Origin: Obelidium mucronatum
Lineage: Eukaryota > Chytridiomycota > Chytridiomycetes > Chytridiales > Chytriomycetaceae
Reading direction: 5' to 3'
Assembly (NCBI GenBank): GCA_025765595.1
Contig: JAIVFH010000001.1
Coordinates: 186,001-250,000, forward strand
Length of the DNA: 64,000 nucleotides
Part shown: one piece after another, positions 33,709 to 45,198 of the stretch
Layout: the number at the start of each line of letters is the position of its first letter
Position numbering within the stretch: position 1 is the first letter of the stretch
Made by a program: the position numbers and the translations under genes
The notes under the pieces: model-generated
What the model saw: the letters and a program-made list of their open reading frames with translations, nothing else
Told to the model about the DNA's origin: nothing
Database searches by the model: none

Positions 33709-34229
33709 TTCGTTTTTGATGTTTGCTATGATTGAAAGTTTAGAATTAGGACAACAGGAATCGGAAAGGCAGGATCACAACCAGATTGCCTGGTGTTTCT
33801 TCGGAGTTTCTAAAGTATTCTTTGACAATTCGAAAAATCATTCGATCCTTGTTGCAGATTTCCACATTCTGATTTCGACTTCCACAGAAATAGTGAATTG
33901 TTTCTTTACACGCGCTTCTCAGAGTGTGAAATTTGAGGATGAATTGTGAGGTCACCCAGAATTCGCGAAAGTAACACAATTGCCATAGTCGCTGAGATAC
34001 ATTGAACAATACCATAATACGCTCACGAAAAATGCAAGCTCAATTGGGGAGGTATAGTGCCAACAGCTTCAAATAATCAGATTGAAGCATCACTGTGAGT
34101 GTCATTCCCAAGAATGCAGTTGAATATTATAATTGCGAGTGTAGATAACGAAAACCAATGAAGCAGAGAACGAATTACTATTATGTAGGCGTTGAAAGCC
34201 TTTGGTGTGAAATAGAAACAAGGTAAATA
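33709..34229. other. Spacer between copy B and duplicated block X1
   Basis: Upstream flank of copy B. No gene or repeat was recognised. Confidence 0.35.
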
Positions 34230-36660
34230 AAAACAAGAGAAAAGCAAAGCCACCACCCACTCACCCACCGCATCACATCGCATCGCACACCAGCCGCATC
34301 CATCTACATCAACCAGGATACTTCCCTAGAACTGAAGACGCGTTTCAAGAAAACTGGATCTCACGTGTGGACCACTTGAATAACCCACATAAAGTTACTA
34401 ACAGCGCACATTCAGGTACAGCGAACATGGTGTTATTCTTTATGATGCTTTTAAGATCAGAGCTTCCTTGGAATCGTCATTTGATGTGATGTGCTGCTCC
34501 TTGCTGTTTTCCAAAGTGTCATCATCTTTGGATTTTAACGAGGACCCAACGCCGATATTTCACGCTCAAGCTTATAATTATTCAATCAATGGCTTGTGTT
34601 TTGATGGCGGAGCAGTGAACGATGGCGTGGAATCAGTTATCGGATTCAGAGGGACCGAGACTGGAGACCACAAGTCCACCAGCAGATAAGTTACCTCCTC
34701 CAAAGCCACGCTGATCCCTTCGGCAACAACCTTCATGACCTGAGGCTTCACAGCCAGAACCCGTTCAAAAGTTCATCGGCTGCTGAGAGGCATTGATCGA
34801 ATGTTTCAGAAGAAATACTCTTCAAAAGGGGTCAAGCTCTCTGTAATAACCGCAAAGTGGCAAGATTCTGATTCGATAGTTTGTGCGAAGGACTACCATT
34901 AATTGGAGCCTTTCTCAAGATGGCTTGGAATGTATGCGAATGAAAAGCTGAAGATATTGGCGGATTCAAATGTATGCGAATGGGGCGGACGATAGTTCTG
35001 CGAGACATGTGCAGAATTGAGGTCAATATTGCAGCGAGAGACATACGCTGGGAAAACATACATACATGGCAGCGATTTGAGAGAAACAAGTGGAGCCTTT
35101 GCATAAAACGTCAGAGATTTGTCACTGGGATGGACGGTACGCATATTGGTTGGTTCTGTTGAATTTGATGGAGATGCCGTTTTATTTTTAGAAATCGAAG
35201 GAACGAGGACACATCAGCAAGAATCACGACAATAACAATAGTTGCCACGGAATCCACAGTGCCTTAGCTGGAATAATCCAGATAATCTTCGATATTATAC
35301 CAAAATGCAAGCGATGGACATATTTTGGCGGGACGGTGGCCTTAAAATATTTGTCAATTTCTGGACCAATGAATCAGGCATCGCGTATAAGCCCCACCCC
35401 TGGCGCCGTGTAACTTGAAGGCATTTGGGCTCTAGGATTCATAAACTCGATCGATTCCAGGAGAGTAACAGGAGAATAATGCTCTTTAACTGCAATATCC
35501 ATTATGACCTCGTACATGTCTATTTTAATCATGGCGACGTTCTGAGGTTGGAAAAAAAATTTTCTCCCCTTTTTTTTTAAAATATTATTGTTTTCTTCGT
35601 CTCAGGCCGTTAATACGCCAACCAGCGACTAAATTTTCCTGGCACGACTTTATTCCATGGAATTTATCGCTGCTTGTAATTCCCAACGCGTTCTTCAATC
35701 ATCCCTCTCGACTTTAACAACAATTATCCCGATATGCGCCGTTTCTCCAAATACTTCCGCCACCAATGTATTCTAAGATGAGACTAGGAGAATTGTATTA
35801 CTGTTGGAGTCGGACTGCAGAACAGCATTGACTCAAAATGACAAAGAGACCGAGACGGGGAGTATTGGACACCGGAGAATAGCTGCCGGTATAGGCGGCG
35901 GATCATTTAGTATTCGGTAGTGGAAGCAGAGCCAAACAAGCAACAGAGCTTACGCTGCAGCAAAGGATTTGAGTGGCACACTATCAAAAGTCAAGCATGT
36001 ACCTATTTCGGGGATTGGAGGAAGATTCCCTGAGAAGAAGCTTATGTAGTATGGAGGCCACTTCAACTGACCCGTCGTTTATTTTTAGCAACATTCGAAA
36101 CCCAACTTAAGTCGTCGAAGAACCTAAAAAACCTCTATAACACCTGCTGTCAAATTAAGATTCTGGATTCTGCTCTGCTAGCGAGAAAGATAAAAAGCCA
36201 ACACGAAAAGCGCACTCGATACTGACATCAAGGAAAATCAGATGGAAAATGACCAAGAAATCAAATGACCAAGATATTTATATGGTCACTTGTCGTCCTT
36301 CGCCATCAAGAAATTCCTAGGAATTTAGACGCTGGGAATGTGCAATAACGCAAACGCAGTCAAGCTCACTCGATGACATGGAATACGTCATCGGAATTTC
36401 GTTCAACCTTGGTCAATGAGGATGGGTCGTTATTCAATGAAATGGAGGTTTTGAGGTTGGTCATTGACAAATTTCTTCGTTATTTTTTCTCCTTTTTTTT
36501 GACACTGAAAATAATAGGAGATGGGCAATTCAAGCCACCCCAAGCTTTCAAGCCACAAATTCTAGTCCGCTACTTTGGTTCACATCGATTCGTCCCATCT
36601 ATTAAGCCGAGTTCTTTTCTATTCCATGAACTCAAGAGTGACTTGGTAGGTGTAATGTGG
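34230..36660. repeat. Segmental duplication block X, copy 1
   Basis: Similar along most of its length to 41495-43440. Examples: AGCAAAGCCACCACCCACT, GATTTTAACGAGGACCCAAC, AACAAGTGGAGCCTTTGCAT, CAGATGGAAAATGACCAAGA and ATTCTAGTCCGCT all occur in both, in the same order. It may hold exons of one or more decayed genes: plus-strand TEDAF-E-ISRV and FERNKWSLCI-RQRFV, and minus-strand SIEFMNPRAQMPS, are conserved in both copies. None can be assembled into a full product. Confidence 0.75.
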
Positions 36661-37067
36661 CCAAGTGCAATTTGCGAAACGTTGAGCTAGTGTGTGGAAA
36701 GCGGCGGATTGAGCTTGCGTGTGATTCGCGAAACTTCAAAACTATGTACCCCGATTCCGCCTCTCGCATTTTTTTCACTTGTATTTTTTTTCTGCGTATT
36801 GTGACGTGTTGAATATCATCAAGGAATTTCATCTCAGAACTGTACTCTCTTTTAAGTTTTAATTTTCCGTTTATCATAGCATATTGCATCACCTATGACT
36901 CTGGGTGATTGGGATCTGCAAAAGAGAGTGAAATTTTGCGGAAATCCCTGCCTGACATTATTCTTTCAAAACGCAGCCCATTCAAACTCCTTGTAACTAA
37001 CGCGTTGTTTCATTGTTTTGTTGTTTGTTGAATAGCTGATCTTATCCCTTTGAAAACAGCAAACAGC

Positions 37068-37969
37068 ATGATTGGCACGAATTGTATTCTAATGGCGTCC
37101 TCAAACTAATCTAACGCGTCTTTAGACATCAAAACATTCCTGACTGCTTTTATTCAAACCATTGAATCGCTGGAAGCTGATGAAATAGCTGCACTGGATC
37201 ACGTTTTTTCAAACTTTGCAATGGTGGGTTTTTAGTCAGACTTACTGCCCATATTTTAGCACCACTGACGTTGATTCCACTGTTCAGATGAGCTTTCTAA
37301 GAACAAAATCAGATGTTGCAACAGAAAGCCCAAAACCCATCACTCAAGATCTTGTTAGTAACACGTTGAAACTGGAAGAAAACTAACAACAAGGCAACAA
37401 ACACAGACATTGAAATTTAGCCAAGAAAGCTTAGCATCACTCATTTCTCCAGTATCGCTGCTGTCAGTTAAAATGCCAGCGGACCTTCCAATCACGCCTG
37501 TTTCATCACCAAAAGTACAAAAATTATGTGCATCGTCGCCTAAGTCTCAAATAGCCCCAGCAGTTGACATACCACACAAGGTAGGTTGAGCAAGTCAAAA
37601 TATTCTTTTGCTGCTATTGAAAGTTTTTTCAAGAAAAACATAGACGCTGTTCCACTTGCCATTACCCCACAAACTGTCGCACACTCAAAAAGCAATACGA
37701 GTAAGCACGAGGGAATATCCTCAAACTGGCGTAAAAGTAGACCATTGCTGGCAACAACACGCGGAATCTGTGATTACGCAGATAGACGGCAAGCTGGTCG
37801 TGCCGATTCCAAACCGGTTCCTCAAACACTTGCAAAGAAAAGGTCCATAATTTCCCCACCAATTGAGACAGACCCCTATGCCGCTGGCTCTTGGGCTTTA
37901 ATGGATCCAGATGAGCCTATTGATTACGCTGAAATAATTGGCTGGTACAGAAATGTGGGATCAAAGTAA
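37068..37969 (+). CDS. Unrecognised multi-copy family, copy C
   Basis: Exons 37068-37084, 37127-37223, 37288-37353, 37407-37580 and 37634-37969 join to 229 aa. Exon 2 shows the family pattern (LTAFIQTIESLEADEIAALDHVFSNF). Exon 1 is one base longer (17) and exon 2 one base shorter (97) than in copy E (16 and 98), so intron 1 has changed phase while the total stays in frame. The last exon ends AAGSWALMDPDEPIDYAEIIG, matching the end of copy E; it lacks the WMTLDEMDP block and the RQET junction. Function unknown. Confidence 0.68.
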
Positions 37970-39186
37970 TCGCAGTTACTCAAGTTTTTTATTCCACGTT
38001 TGTCTATTTTTCGCCTTGCATTTGATGCTTTTCTTACTTTCTTCTCACAACCGTGATTGTTATTTTTGTTCTTTGCTTATTATCGTATTTTTCTTTTGCT
38101 CTCATACGTTTGTCTTATAATAATCACAAGCTCTTTCGCTTCTCAAATTTCTTCTCACATATCTTCTGCCGTTCGTTCTCAAGTTCTGTGATTTTCTTTC
38201 ATTCCTTTTTCTCTTTATTTATATTTGTTCTCCATCTATTTTCTGTGTTTCTTTCGTTCCAAATAAAGACATGTCTGACTCAACAGTTGTGATAAATAGA
38301 CTCACACGCAACTCGATGAGGATCCTGCTTCTCCTTTAAAACGAGTGAAAATTTTCACAGCTTTCGGACGTTGTCCGATTTTTTCACTTTCTCCAATTTT
38401 TTCACTTGTTGCAAATTCTCCAAAATCTGGAATAAAACGCGACGCGTCTGCAAAGAATATTCCATTTAAAAAAGATGCAAAAAACAAAACACACAAACAA
38501 CAAACACACTGCTTCGGACTGCCAGCCAACCCAAGCCTACTCAAGCCAACTGGTCCCAGCCAAGCCAAGCCAAGGTCCAAGGTGAACTGTCACGGGAGGC
38601 GCCATTAGAAACAGCTGATCAGGGCCGGTCAGTCTGAGGGGAGCCGCAAATTGAGTGAGCATTTGGCGATCCCCGGGGTTTGTATGCTGAGAGTCACGAG
38701 CAATTAGCAGCGGGTGAGTCCGGCAGACCCCCCCAATTTCCCTCGGTGGAACCCACTCCTTCTTCTTGTGTGTTTGATGAATTCGCGTCTCAAATGATGA
38801 TACAAATATTTTGAATGAGAACCAACGAGCTCCCAACTGTCCCAACAAAAGTGAGCTCCTAAATAACTGTCCCAACAAACATGAGCTCCCAACTTAGTGT
38901 CCCAAACAAATTATGAGATCCAAACTGTCCCAACAAAATGAGCTCTGAATGGCCCCACTTTTTTACTTTATGCTTTCTTTGTTTGCCCTATCATTGAATT
39001 TTAATAAATACCATGTTGATCTCACCACCGTGACTGCGCTTTAATGGAGAGTTAACATCCCAGCTTGTAAACCAGTTTCCAGTTTAACAGCTCTTCCGAT
39101 AACTTATATGATAGACACTCTTAATTATAATATACTTTTATTCGTTTTGATGGGTTCTTTTGAATGAAAGGCTCTTCGAAAATACA
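37970..39186. repeat. Pyrimidine-rich 3' flank and dispersed repeat R copy 2 (38255-39010)
   Basis: After copy C there is a T/C-rich run (37985-38250), then repeat R, matching 31700-32347 and slightly longer. The ~28-base minisatellite with CTGTCCCAACAAA and GAGCTC is repeated about four times near 38820-38945. It lies beyond the 3' ends of both copy C (plus) and copy D (minus). Confidence 0.82.
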
Positions 39187-40383
39187 TCACTTCTTGGGTT
39201 TCACTCGGCGACTGAGTGTTAAACGCTGTATCTCCGCATGCGTTGGGACAAGTTTCTTAGTTTGAATAGCTTTTTCCGAAACTGCTGTACATGAAATCAC
39301 GAGAGCCTGGAAACAGATTAAGTACCAATATCCCCTCACAACTGCAAGCCTTACAATTAAACTAGCGTCAATGCCATACATACTGGTCATGTCGGGAATC
39401 TGTAAATATCAGTTAGCGTCGAAGTTCACACACCACCTTACTTCGTTGGGCGGGAGGGACTCCTGTTTCATCACAAACTCCTCTTCAATTAAACTGGCCT
39501 GCTTCCGTTCGATTTCTTTCATGCCTGCCATGATCATTTCATTTCTGATTGCGTCGGACGTGTGCTCGTTTAAAATCAAGGAAAAAGGCGCGGTATTCCA
39601 CTGCGGTGCAGAGAATTGGGTCGGTGCAATAACATTGAGTGTACTTCTGGAGTTGGATTTGATCAGCACACTATCAGACGCTGGCTCCATTTCGAGACGC
39701 TGCAAGTTATTTATTAAATGGAATGGTACCCGAGAAAGAGGCACCGGCAACATACCTCCAACGTGGCTGTGGATGTTGAAATAAAAGCATCTGATTCAGG
39801 AACTGTTTCTACATCAACCAACTAGAGTATTGATCAGTGCATGACCGCCGTTCAAGAAAAAACTTACGGTTTCTTGGCGTGACAATTGTGAGTTCAGGGA
39901 GGCAACAACTGGCCGTGATGAAACTTCGGGATCGATTGCCGCTTTTTCGACGGCAGCAGGGACTGGCGTTGGATCCTGCAAGTTGGCCTGAATATGTTTG
40001 TGAATAAAGTAAAAAAAAAAAGTATGACCCACAGTATTTTCAATGCTTCCAATCACTGGACGAAGCGACTGTTCAACAGCAAGAATTTTTGTACTTGAAG
40101 AGGCGCTGTCCTCGGGTCCACAAGCCTTTGCTGCCGAAAGTGCACTATAAACCTGTAAGCAGACACATAATTAAGTTGGACGCGCCGCGGTGTTTCAAGC
40201 AGAAGACGTACCAGCATGGCTTTTGAGAACATACGATCAATCAAGGCTAACTCTTCGGCGTCAAGACTGTCCAGTGTAGTTAAAAGCGATTTCAAGAAGC
40301 ACTTTGCGCCTGATGCCAAGGGTTAATAAGCAGTTTCAAACATGATCCTCTTGAAACTCACTTAAGATATGACTGTTGCTCAT
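39187..40383 (-). CDS. Unrecognised multi-copy family, copy D
   Basis: Eight exons (40383-40362, 40309-40212, 40152-40033, 39987-39868, 39821-39756, 39699-39442, 39399-39355, 39306-39187), every junction in phase, 282 aa. Exon 2 (98 nt): AKCFLKSLLTTLDSL ... LIDRMFSKAM. Exon 4 ends LSRQET before the donor; exon 5 (66 nt) begins LVDVETVPESD. Exon 6 has APQWNTAPFSLIL ... IRNEMIMAGM, loosely like the LPxWPMSY ... IR region of copy E. The C-terminus is basic (LSRRVKPKK) and unlike B, C or E. A fragment of this last exon recurs at 48985-49055. No known domain. Confidence 0.74.
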
Positions 40384-40794
40384 TGTGTTATTGATCGAGG
40401 TTCCTGTGGAAAGAACCATATGGCTTAATAAAATAACTTTATAAAGAGTAGGAGATGGGATCATGGCGCGTACTAAAGAGATGGGTTGGCGATATTTTTG
40501 AATTTAAATGAGACAATTGCAAATCTCAAAAACCAGCTTACAGATTTCCACGCAAACTCCAGTGGCTCGAAATCAACTGCCTATTTTTACAGAATGAAAT
40601 CGGCCTCAGCCTAAGTTTCGAAGGAGGCTCCAATCAAAGAGCCCAAAATTGTAGTCCCTTCCTGTCCATTGAATCAGTCGCTCCTGTACTACCATCCAAG
40701 TGAAACGGTGGAACACCAAAAACTCAAATTACCGCAGCCAAAAGAAAACAGTGTTTATCCACGTCCCAACTAGTTGGTCGAAGCGATGGGTGTC

Positions 40795-41405
40795 AAAGCT
40801 TGGCTTTTCGTCGGAGAAGCATGGTAAATATAGCCAATAACGTGCTGGTTGGAGTCACCGATCTGAAAAATTACTTAAGGGCGCCGACCGTTTGAATACG
40901 CGGGTTGTAAACCAAGGCGATGTATTCTTTGCTTGCAGGTGTTGCATTCAAGCCAGCCGCGAATAAGACTGGCACCTCCAAGGTTTTTACATCCTCGGCA
41001 GCGGTTATAACAGCGAGTGTAATCCGACTCTCAAATTCAAGCCCGTGTAGCAACTGTTGCATCTCCTGCAGTCGAATATCCTCCCCTTCAAGTGACTTCC
41101 AGGTTCAAGTGAGTCACCGCCACAATTATTTCCCGTTGAGAATTCAAATGAAGGAACGTGCAATAATGGCAATTTGGTTCTGGGGAGTCCGATTTGAAGC
41201 TGATGTTTGAATGTCAGAATATTGAATTCACCGAGTTGTTGTTATTGAGAACTTTGCTGCCATGGAAAACAATGCACAGCCTTCGAGAGAGTAAGGCTTC
41301 TTTTTTGAAGATACCGTTATATTCCATGGATGAGAGCGTCGGATGAAGCCAGTTGGTAAAGTGGGGTCGCAAGATCTTGGAAGACCGTTTCTTCGAGTAG
41401 TAATT
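40795..41405 (-). pseudogene. Decayed copy of the EEP-family gene at 44-45 kb
   Basis: The minus strand keeps PHFTNWLHPTLSSM, YNGIFKKEALL, LFAAGLNATPASKEY and EMQQLLHGLE-like pieces of the intact gene, but in different frames with gaps. The DLNATPASK motif has lost its Asp (GLNATPASK), which in this family is part of the catalytic set. It precedes block X2. Confidence 0.82.
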
Positions 41406-41494
41406 CAATGCATTCGTATATCAGCACTAATTCGACGAGATTTAAATGGCTCTAATGTTTGGTTGTTGTTTTATGTTTGTTGTTTGTAAGAAAC

Positions 41495-43440
41495 AAATGA
41501 GAGAAAGCAAAGCCACCACCCACTTACCCATCGCATCGCATAGCATCGCACACCTGCCGCCTCCTTCTACATCAACCCGGATATTCCAGAGGACTGAAGA
41601 CGCGTTTCGAGAAGACCGGATCTCACTTGTGCACTGTTTGAATAACACAAAAAGTTACTAACAATGCACATTCAGGTCGAGCAAACATGGCGCTATTCCT
41701 TATGATAATTTCAAGATCAGTGCTTCCCTCGAATCTTCATTTGACTTGATATGCTGTTCCTCTCTGTTTTCCAAAGTGTCAGCTTCTTTGGATTTTAACG
41801 AGGACCCAACGCCGATATTTTACGCTCAAACTTGTAAAAATTGATGGCCTGCAATTTGATTTCGGAGCAGTGAATGATGGTGTGGAATCAGTTATCGGAT
41901 TTTGAGTTGCTGAGATGGAGAAACCACAAGTCCACCACATAATGCGTTCAAAGTCCATCGACTGCAGAATGACTTTCATCGAATGATTCAGGAGCGATAC
42001 GCTTCAAAAGGGGTCAAGCTCTCTGTAATAGCCGCAAAGTGGCGAGATTCTGATTCGACTGTTGGTTGCGAAGAGGTCCAATAGATTGGGCCTTTAGATC
42101 GCTTCGAATGTATGTGAACGAAAAGCAGAAGTGATTGGTGGCTTGGAATGTATGCGAATGAAAGGAAAAGGGGGGCGGATGATAGTTCTGCGAGATATGT
42201 GGTCAGTATTGCAGCGAGAGACATACGCTGGGGCAACATACATAAACGGCAGCGATTCGAGAGAAACAAGTGGAGCCTTTGCATAGAACGCCAGAGATTT
42301 GTCGCTGGGATGGAAGGTACGCATATTGGTTGTTCTTTGATAGATGCTGTTTTATTTTTAGAAATCCAAGAAAGCAGGCACATCAGCAAGAATCACGACA
42401 ATATCAATAGTTGCCACGGGCTCTACAGTGCCTTAGATGGATAAAAATCAGATTATCGACAAAATTACCCCAGAATGCAAAGCTAAAGCTATCGACATAT
42501 TTTGGCGGGACGGTGGCCTGAAAATATCTGTCAATTTCTGGAACAATGAAGCAGGCATCGCGTACAAGCCCCACCCCTGGTGTTGAAGGCATTTGGGCTC
42601 TAGGATTCATAAACTCGATCGATTTTATGAAAGAAACACGAAGAATAATGCTCCTCCAACTCAACATGCGCTAGGATATCGCGCATGCCTATTCCTTGAA
42701 ATGCAGCCATAACGAAGGTGACAACAAAAAATTTTCTCGTTTTTTTTTAAAAATTGTTTTTTTTTAGTTCTTTGTATCGAAAAAGACGCCGCTAACCAAC
42801 GGTAAAGTCTGCGGTGTTTAATTTCCGATTTGTTCTTTAGTTTCCCTTGTCAACGATACAGCCGTTTGTCCCACATGCGTCGTGTCTCCAAGCATTTCCA
42901 CCACCAATGAAAACCCACTCCGAGATTTAGCAACATTCAAAACTCATAAAAAGTCGTCCAAGAACCCCAAAAACTCTTTACAATCAAATCAAACATTTTT
43001 GATATTGCTTTGTTAGCGGGAAACATGAAAAGTCGACATGAATAGAGTGATAAACCAGATGGAAAATGACCAAGAAATTCATGTGGTCACTTGTCGTTCT
43101 TCGCCATCAAGATATTCCGAGGAATTAAGACGTTGGGAATGAGTAATAACGCAAACGTTGTTACGGTCACTCAATGACATGTGGAATAACTGTCATCAGA
43201 ATTTCGTTGAATCTTGGTCAAGGATGAAGGGGTATTATTCAATGAAATCGAGGTTTTGAGGTTGGTCAACGAAAAATTTCTTCGTTTTGTTTTCTCTTTC
43301 TGAAAATAACAGGAGATGGATGGGCGATCGATTGAAGCCACCACAAGCTTTCAAGCCAAAAATTCTAGTCCGCTGCTTTGGTTCACATCGATTCGCCCCT
43401 TCTATTAATTAGAGTGTTTTTTCATTGCATGAACGAGTGA
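41495..43440. repeat. Segmental duplication block X, copy 2
   Basis: Matches 34230-36660 in the same orientation with deletions. On the minus strand 42667-42404 is open (ESIEFMNPRAQMPS-like to FAFWGNFVDNLIF) and the same stretch is partly kept in copy 1, so it might be an exon of an unknown gene. No full gene is supported. Confidence 0.75.
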
Positions 43441-43689
43441 AGACCGAAGATTCTGATTCCACCTGGATCAAGGCACTGACTCGTATCGGTGACTTACTAT
43501 TGAGTATGAGTTTCAAATTCCAGCTTTCGAAACTGGAAAAATTGATTGCGTATTCTCAAACTTGCAATTGGCGGCTTGGATTGCCTTTTTTGTATGGAAG
43601 GACTGGAGTTTTTTTTTACTCCCTTCAAAGTAATACTGCGTCTTCAGCTACAGCGATAGACTGAGAGACGCAATACACCTCCTATTTAC

Positions 43690-43745
43690 GGTAAAGCAAA
43701 ATAAAAGAACTCCGTTGATTACGCTGAAATCGTTTTCAAATTTTC
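43690..43745 (+). pseudogene. Remnant of a family copy (C-like end)
   Basis: CGTTGATTACGCTGAAAT closely matches the end of copy C (TATTGATTACGCTGAAAT, encoding IDYAE). It is followed by a similar T/C-rich run. It sits after block X2 just as copy C sits after block X1. Confidence 0.55.
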
Positions 43746-44025
43746 ATCACTTTGGAAAGTCTGCATTCCACATCTGTTTTTTTTGTTTCATTTCTTTTGT
43801 TTCGCATCTTTCTCCTCTCTTCCTTTCTTGCTTTAATTTCTTTCATTTCATTCTTTCATTACTTTTGTTCACCCGCTCTTTCGTCGCTCATGTCTTTCTT
43901 TCCTTCTCATGTTCCGTGATTCAGGTATTTGTAATTCAAGCTCTGGGATAAAGAGCCATCTTTCTTTATTGCTGACTCTCTGCGAAAGCAGTAGAAACAT
44001 GAGGGTTTCTCTATTCCTGACCCCA

Positions 44026-45138
44026 CTACAAACGAACTTGAGAAATATCCATTTCAAACTCTGCAAACAGCGCAAAATGATCGGAAGGATATCGAAACGA
44101 AGGAATTCGCTCAGTTTCCACATGAACTGGCGTGTCCAGTGTTTTTAAGACGCGCAAAAAACAGTTTCGAGGGTTTGGATTCGTCGGAGAAGCATGGAAA
44201 ATATAGTCAATAACGTGTTTGGATTCTTTGCCTTTTCTGACTTTCCAGGTGGTGTATTGACCTGGGTCGCTGTCTGATGCCTACGTAAGTTAGAATCACA
44301 CATCTCCAAAAGTGCTGAAGAGCACCCACCGTTTGAATACGCGGTTTGGAAACCAAGGCGATGTTGTCGAATGAATGGATAAACTTTGGCTGTGTATTCT
44401 TTGCTTGCGGGTGTTGCATTCAAGTCAGCCGCGAATAAGACTGGCATCCTCAAGGGTTCTACATCCCCGCCAGCAGTTTCAGCCACAGGCGTAATCCGAC
44501 TTTCAATTTCAAGTTCGTGCAGCAACTGTTGCATCTCCTGCAGTCGAATATCCTCCCCATCAGCTGACTTTTCGGCTTTCAAGTGGGTCACCGCCACAAT
44601 CATTTCCCGTTGAGAATTCACATGAAAGAGACGCGCAATAATTGCAATTTGGTTCTGTGGAGTGGGATTTGAAGCTGATGAGTGAATGGCAGAATATTGA
44701 ATTGACCGAGTTGTTGCGATTGAGAACTTTGCTGCCATGGCAAACAATGCACAGCCATCGAGAGAATGAGGCTTCTTTTTGAAGATACCGTTATATCCCA
44801 TGGATGAGAGCGTCGGATTAAGCCAATTGGTAAAGTGGGGTTCGTCAAGCTCTTGGAAGCAGAGAATAGTTGGCGATAAAGTAGAGATCTGTTGAAGGAT
44901 TCTAAAGCAGCATTCATTTGAATTTTATATTGGCATCAAACCATAGCACTGAAACGTACTGCTGTTGACGAAAAGACCAGTCAAGGCTCTCTAAAGGCGC
45001 AAGCTCGAAGCCCTTATCGCCTTCTTTGGCACACAGAGAATCAGCCAAAAGGTTCCATTGGAGGACACTGAAAGTCATGGCTTCGTTTGAACTTTCACTG
45101 ACAACAGAGAAATTGCGGTCGTAGAGGTTGCTGTTCAT
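44026..45138 (-). CDS. Endonuclease/exonuclease/phosphatase family protein (CCR4/nocturnin/Angel type)
   Basis: Exons 45138-44960, 44901-44330 and 44273-44026 give 332 aa in phase. The EEP fold motifs are in order: LQWNLLADSLC (about residue 28), ILCFQELDEPHF (metal-binding Glu, about 75), AVTHLKAE (about 165), VLFAADLNATPASKEY (Asp/Asn pair, about 205), IDYIF and RYPSDHFAL (Asp-His, near the C-terminus). The best fit is the deadenylase/nocturnin-like branch, which removes poly(A) or phosphates from nucleotides. No transit peptide is obvious. A broken copy lies at 40.8-41.4 kb. Its start is only 60 bases from that of HSE1 on the other strand. Confidence 0.88.
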
Positions 45139-45198
45139 GGTGGATATTTAAATACTCAAAAATCAAATAAATCAAAACGCATCAAGCAGCATCCCGCG

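Noticed and set aside
37127..37223. Frameshift in family copy C exon 2
   Set aside because: Exon 1 is one base longer, which restores the frame; the gene is coherent as read.
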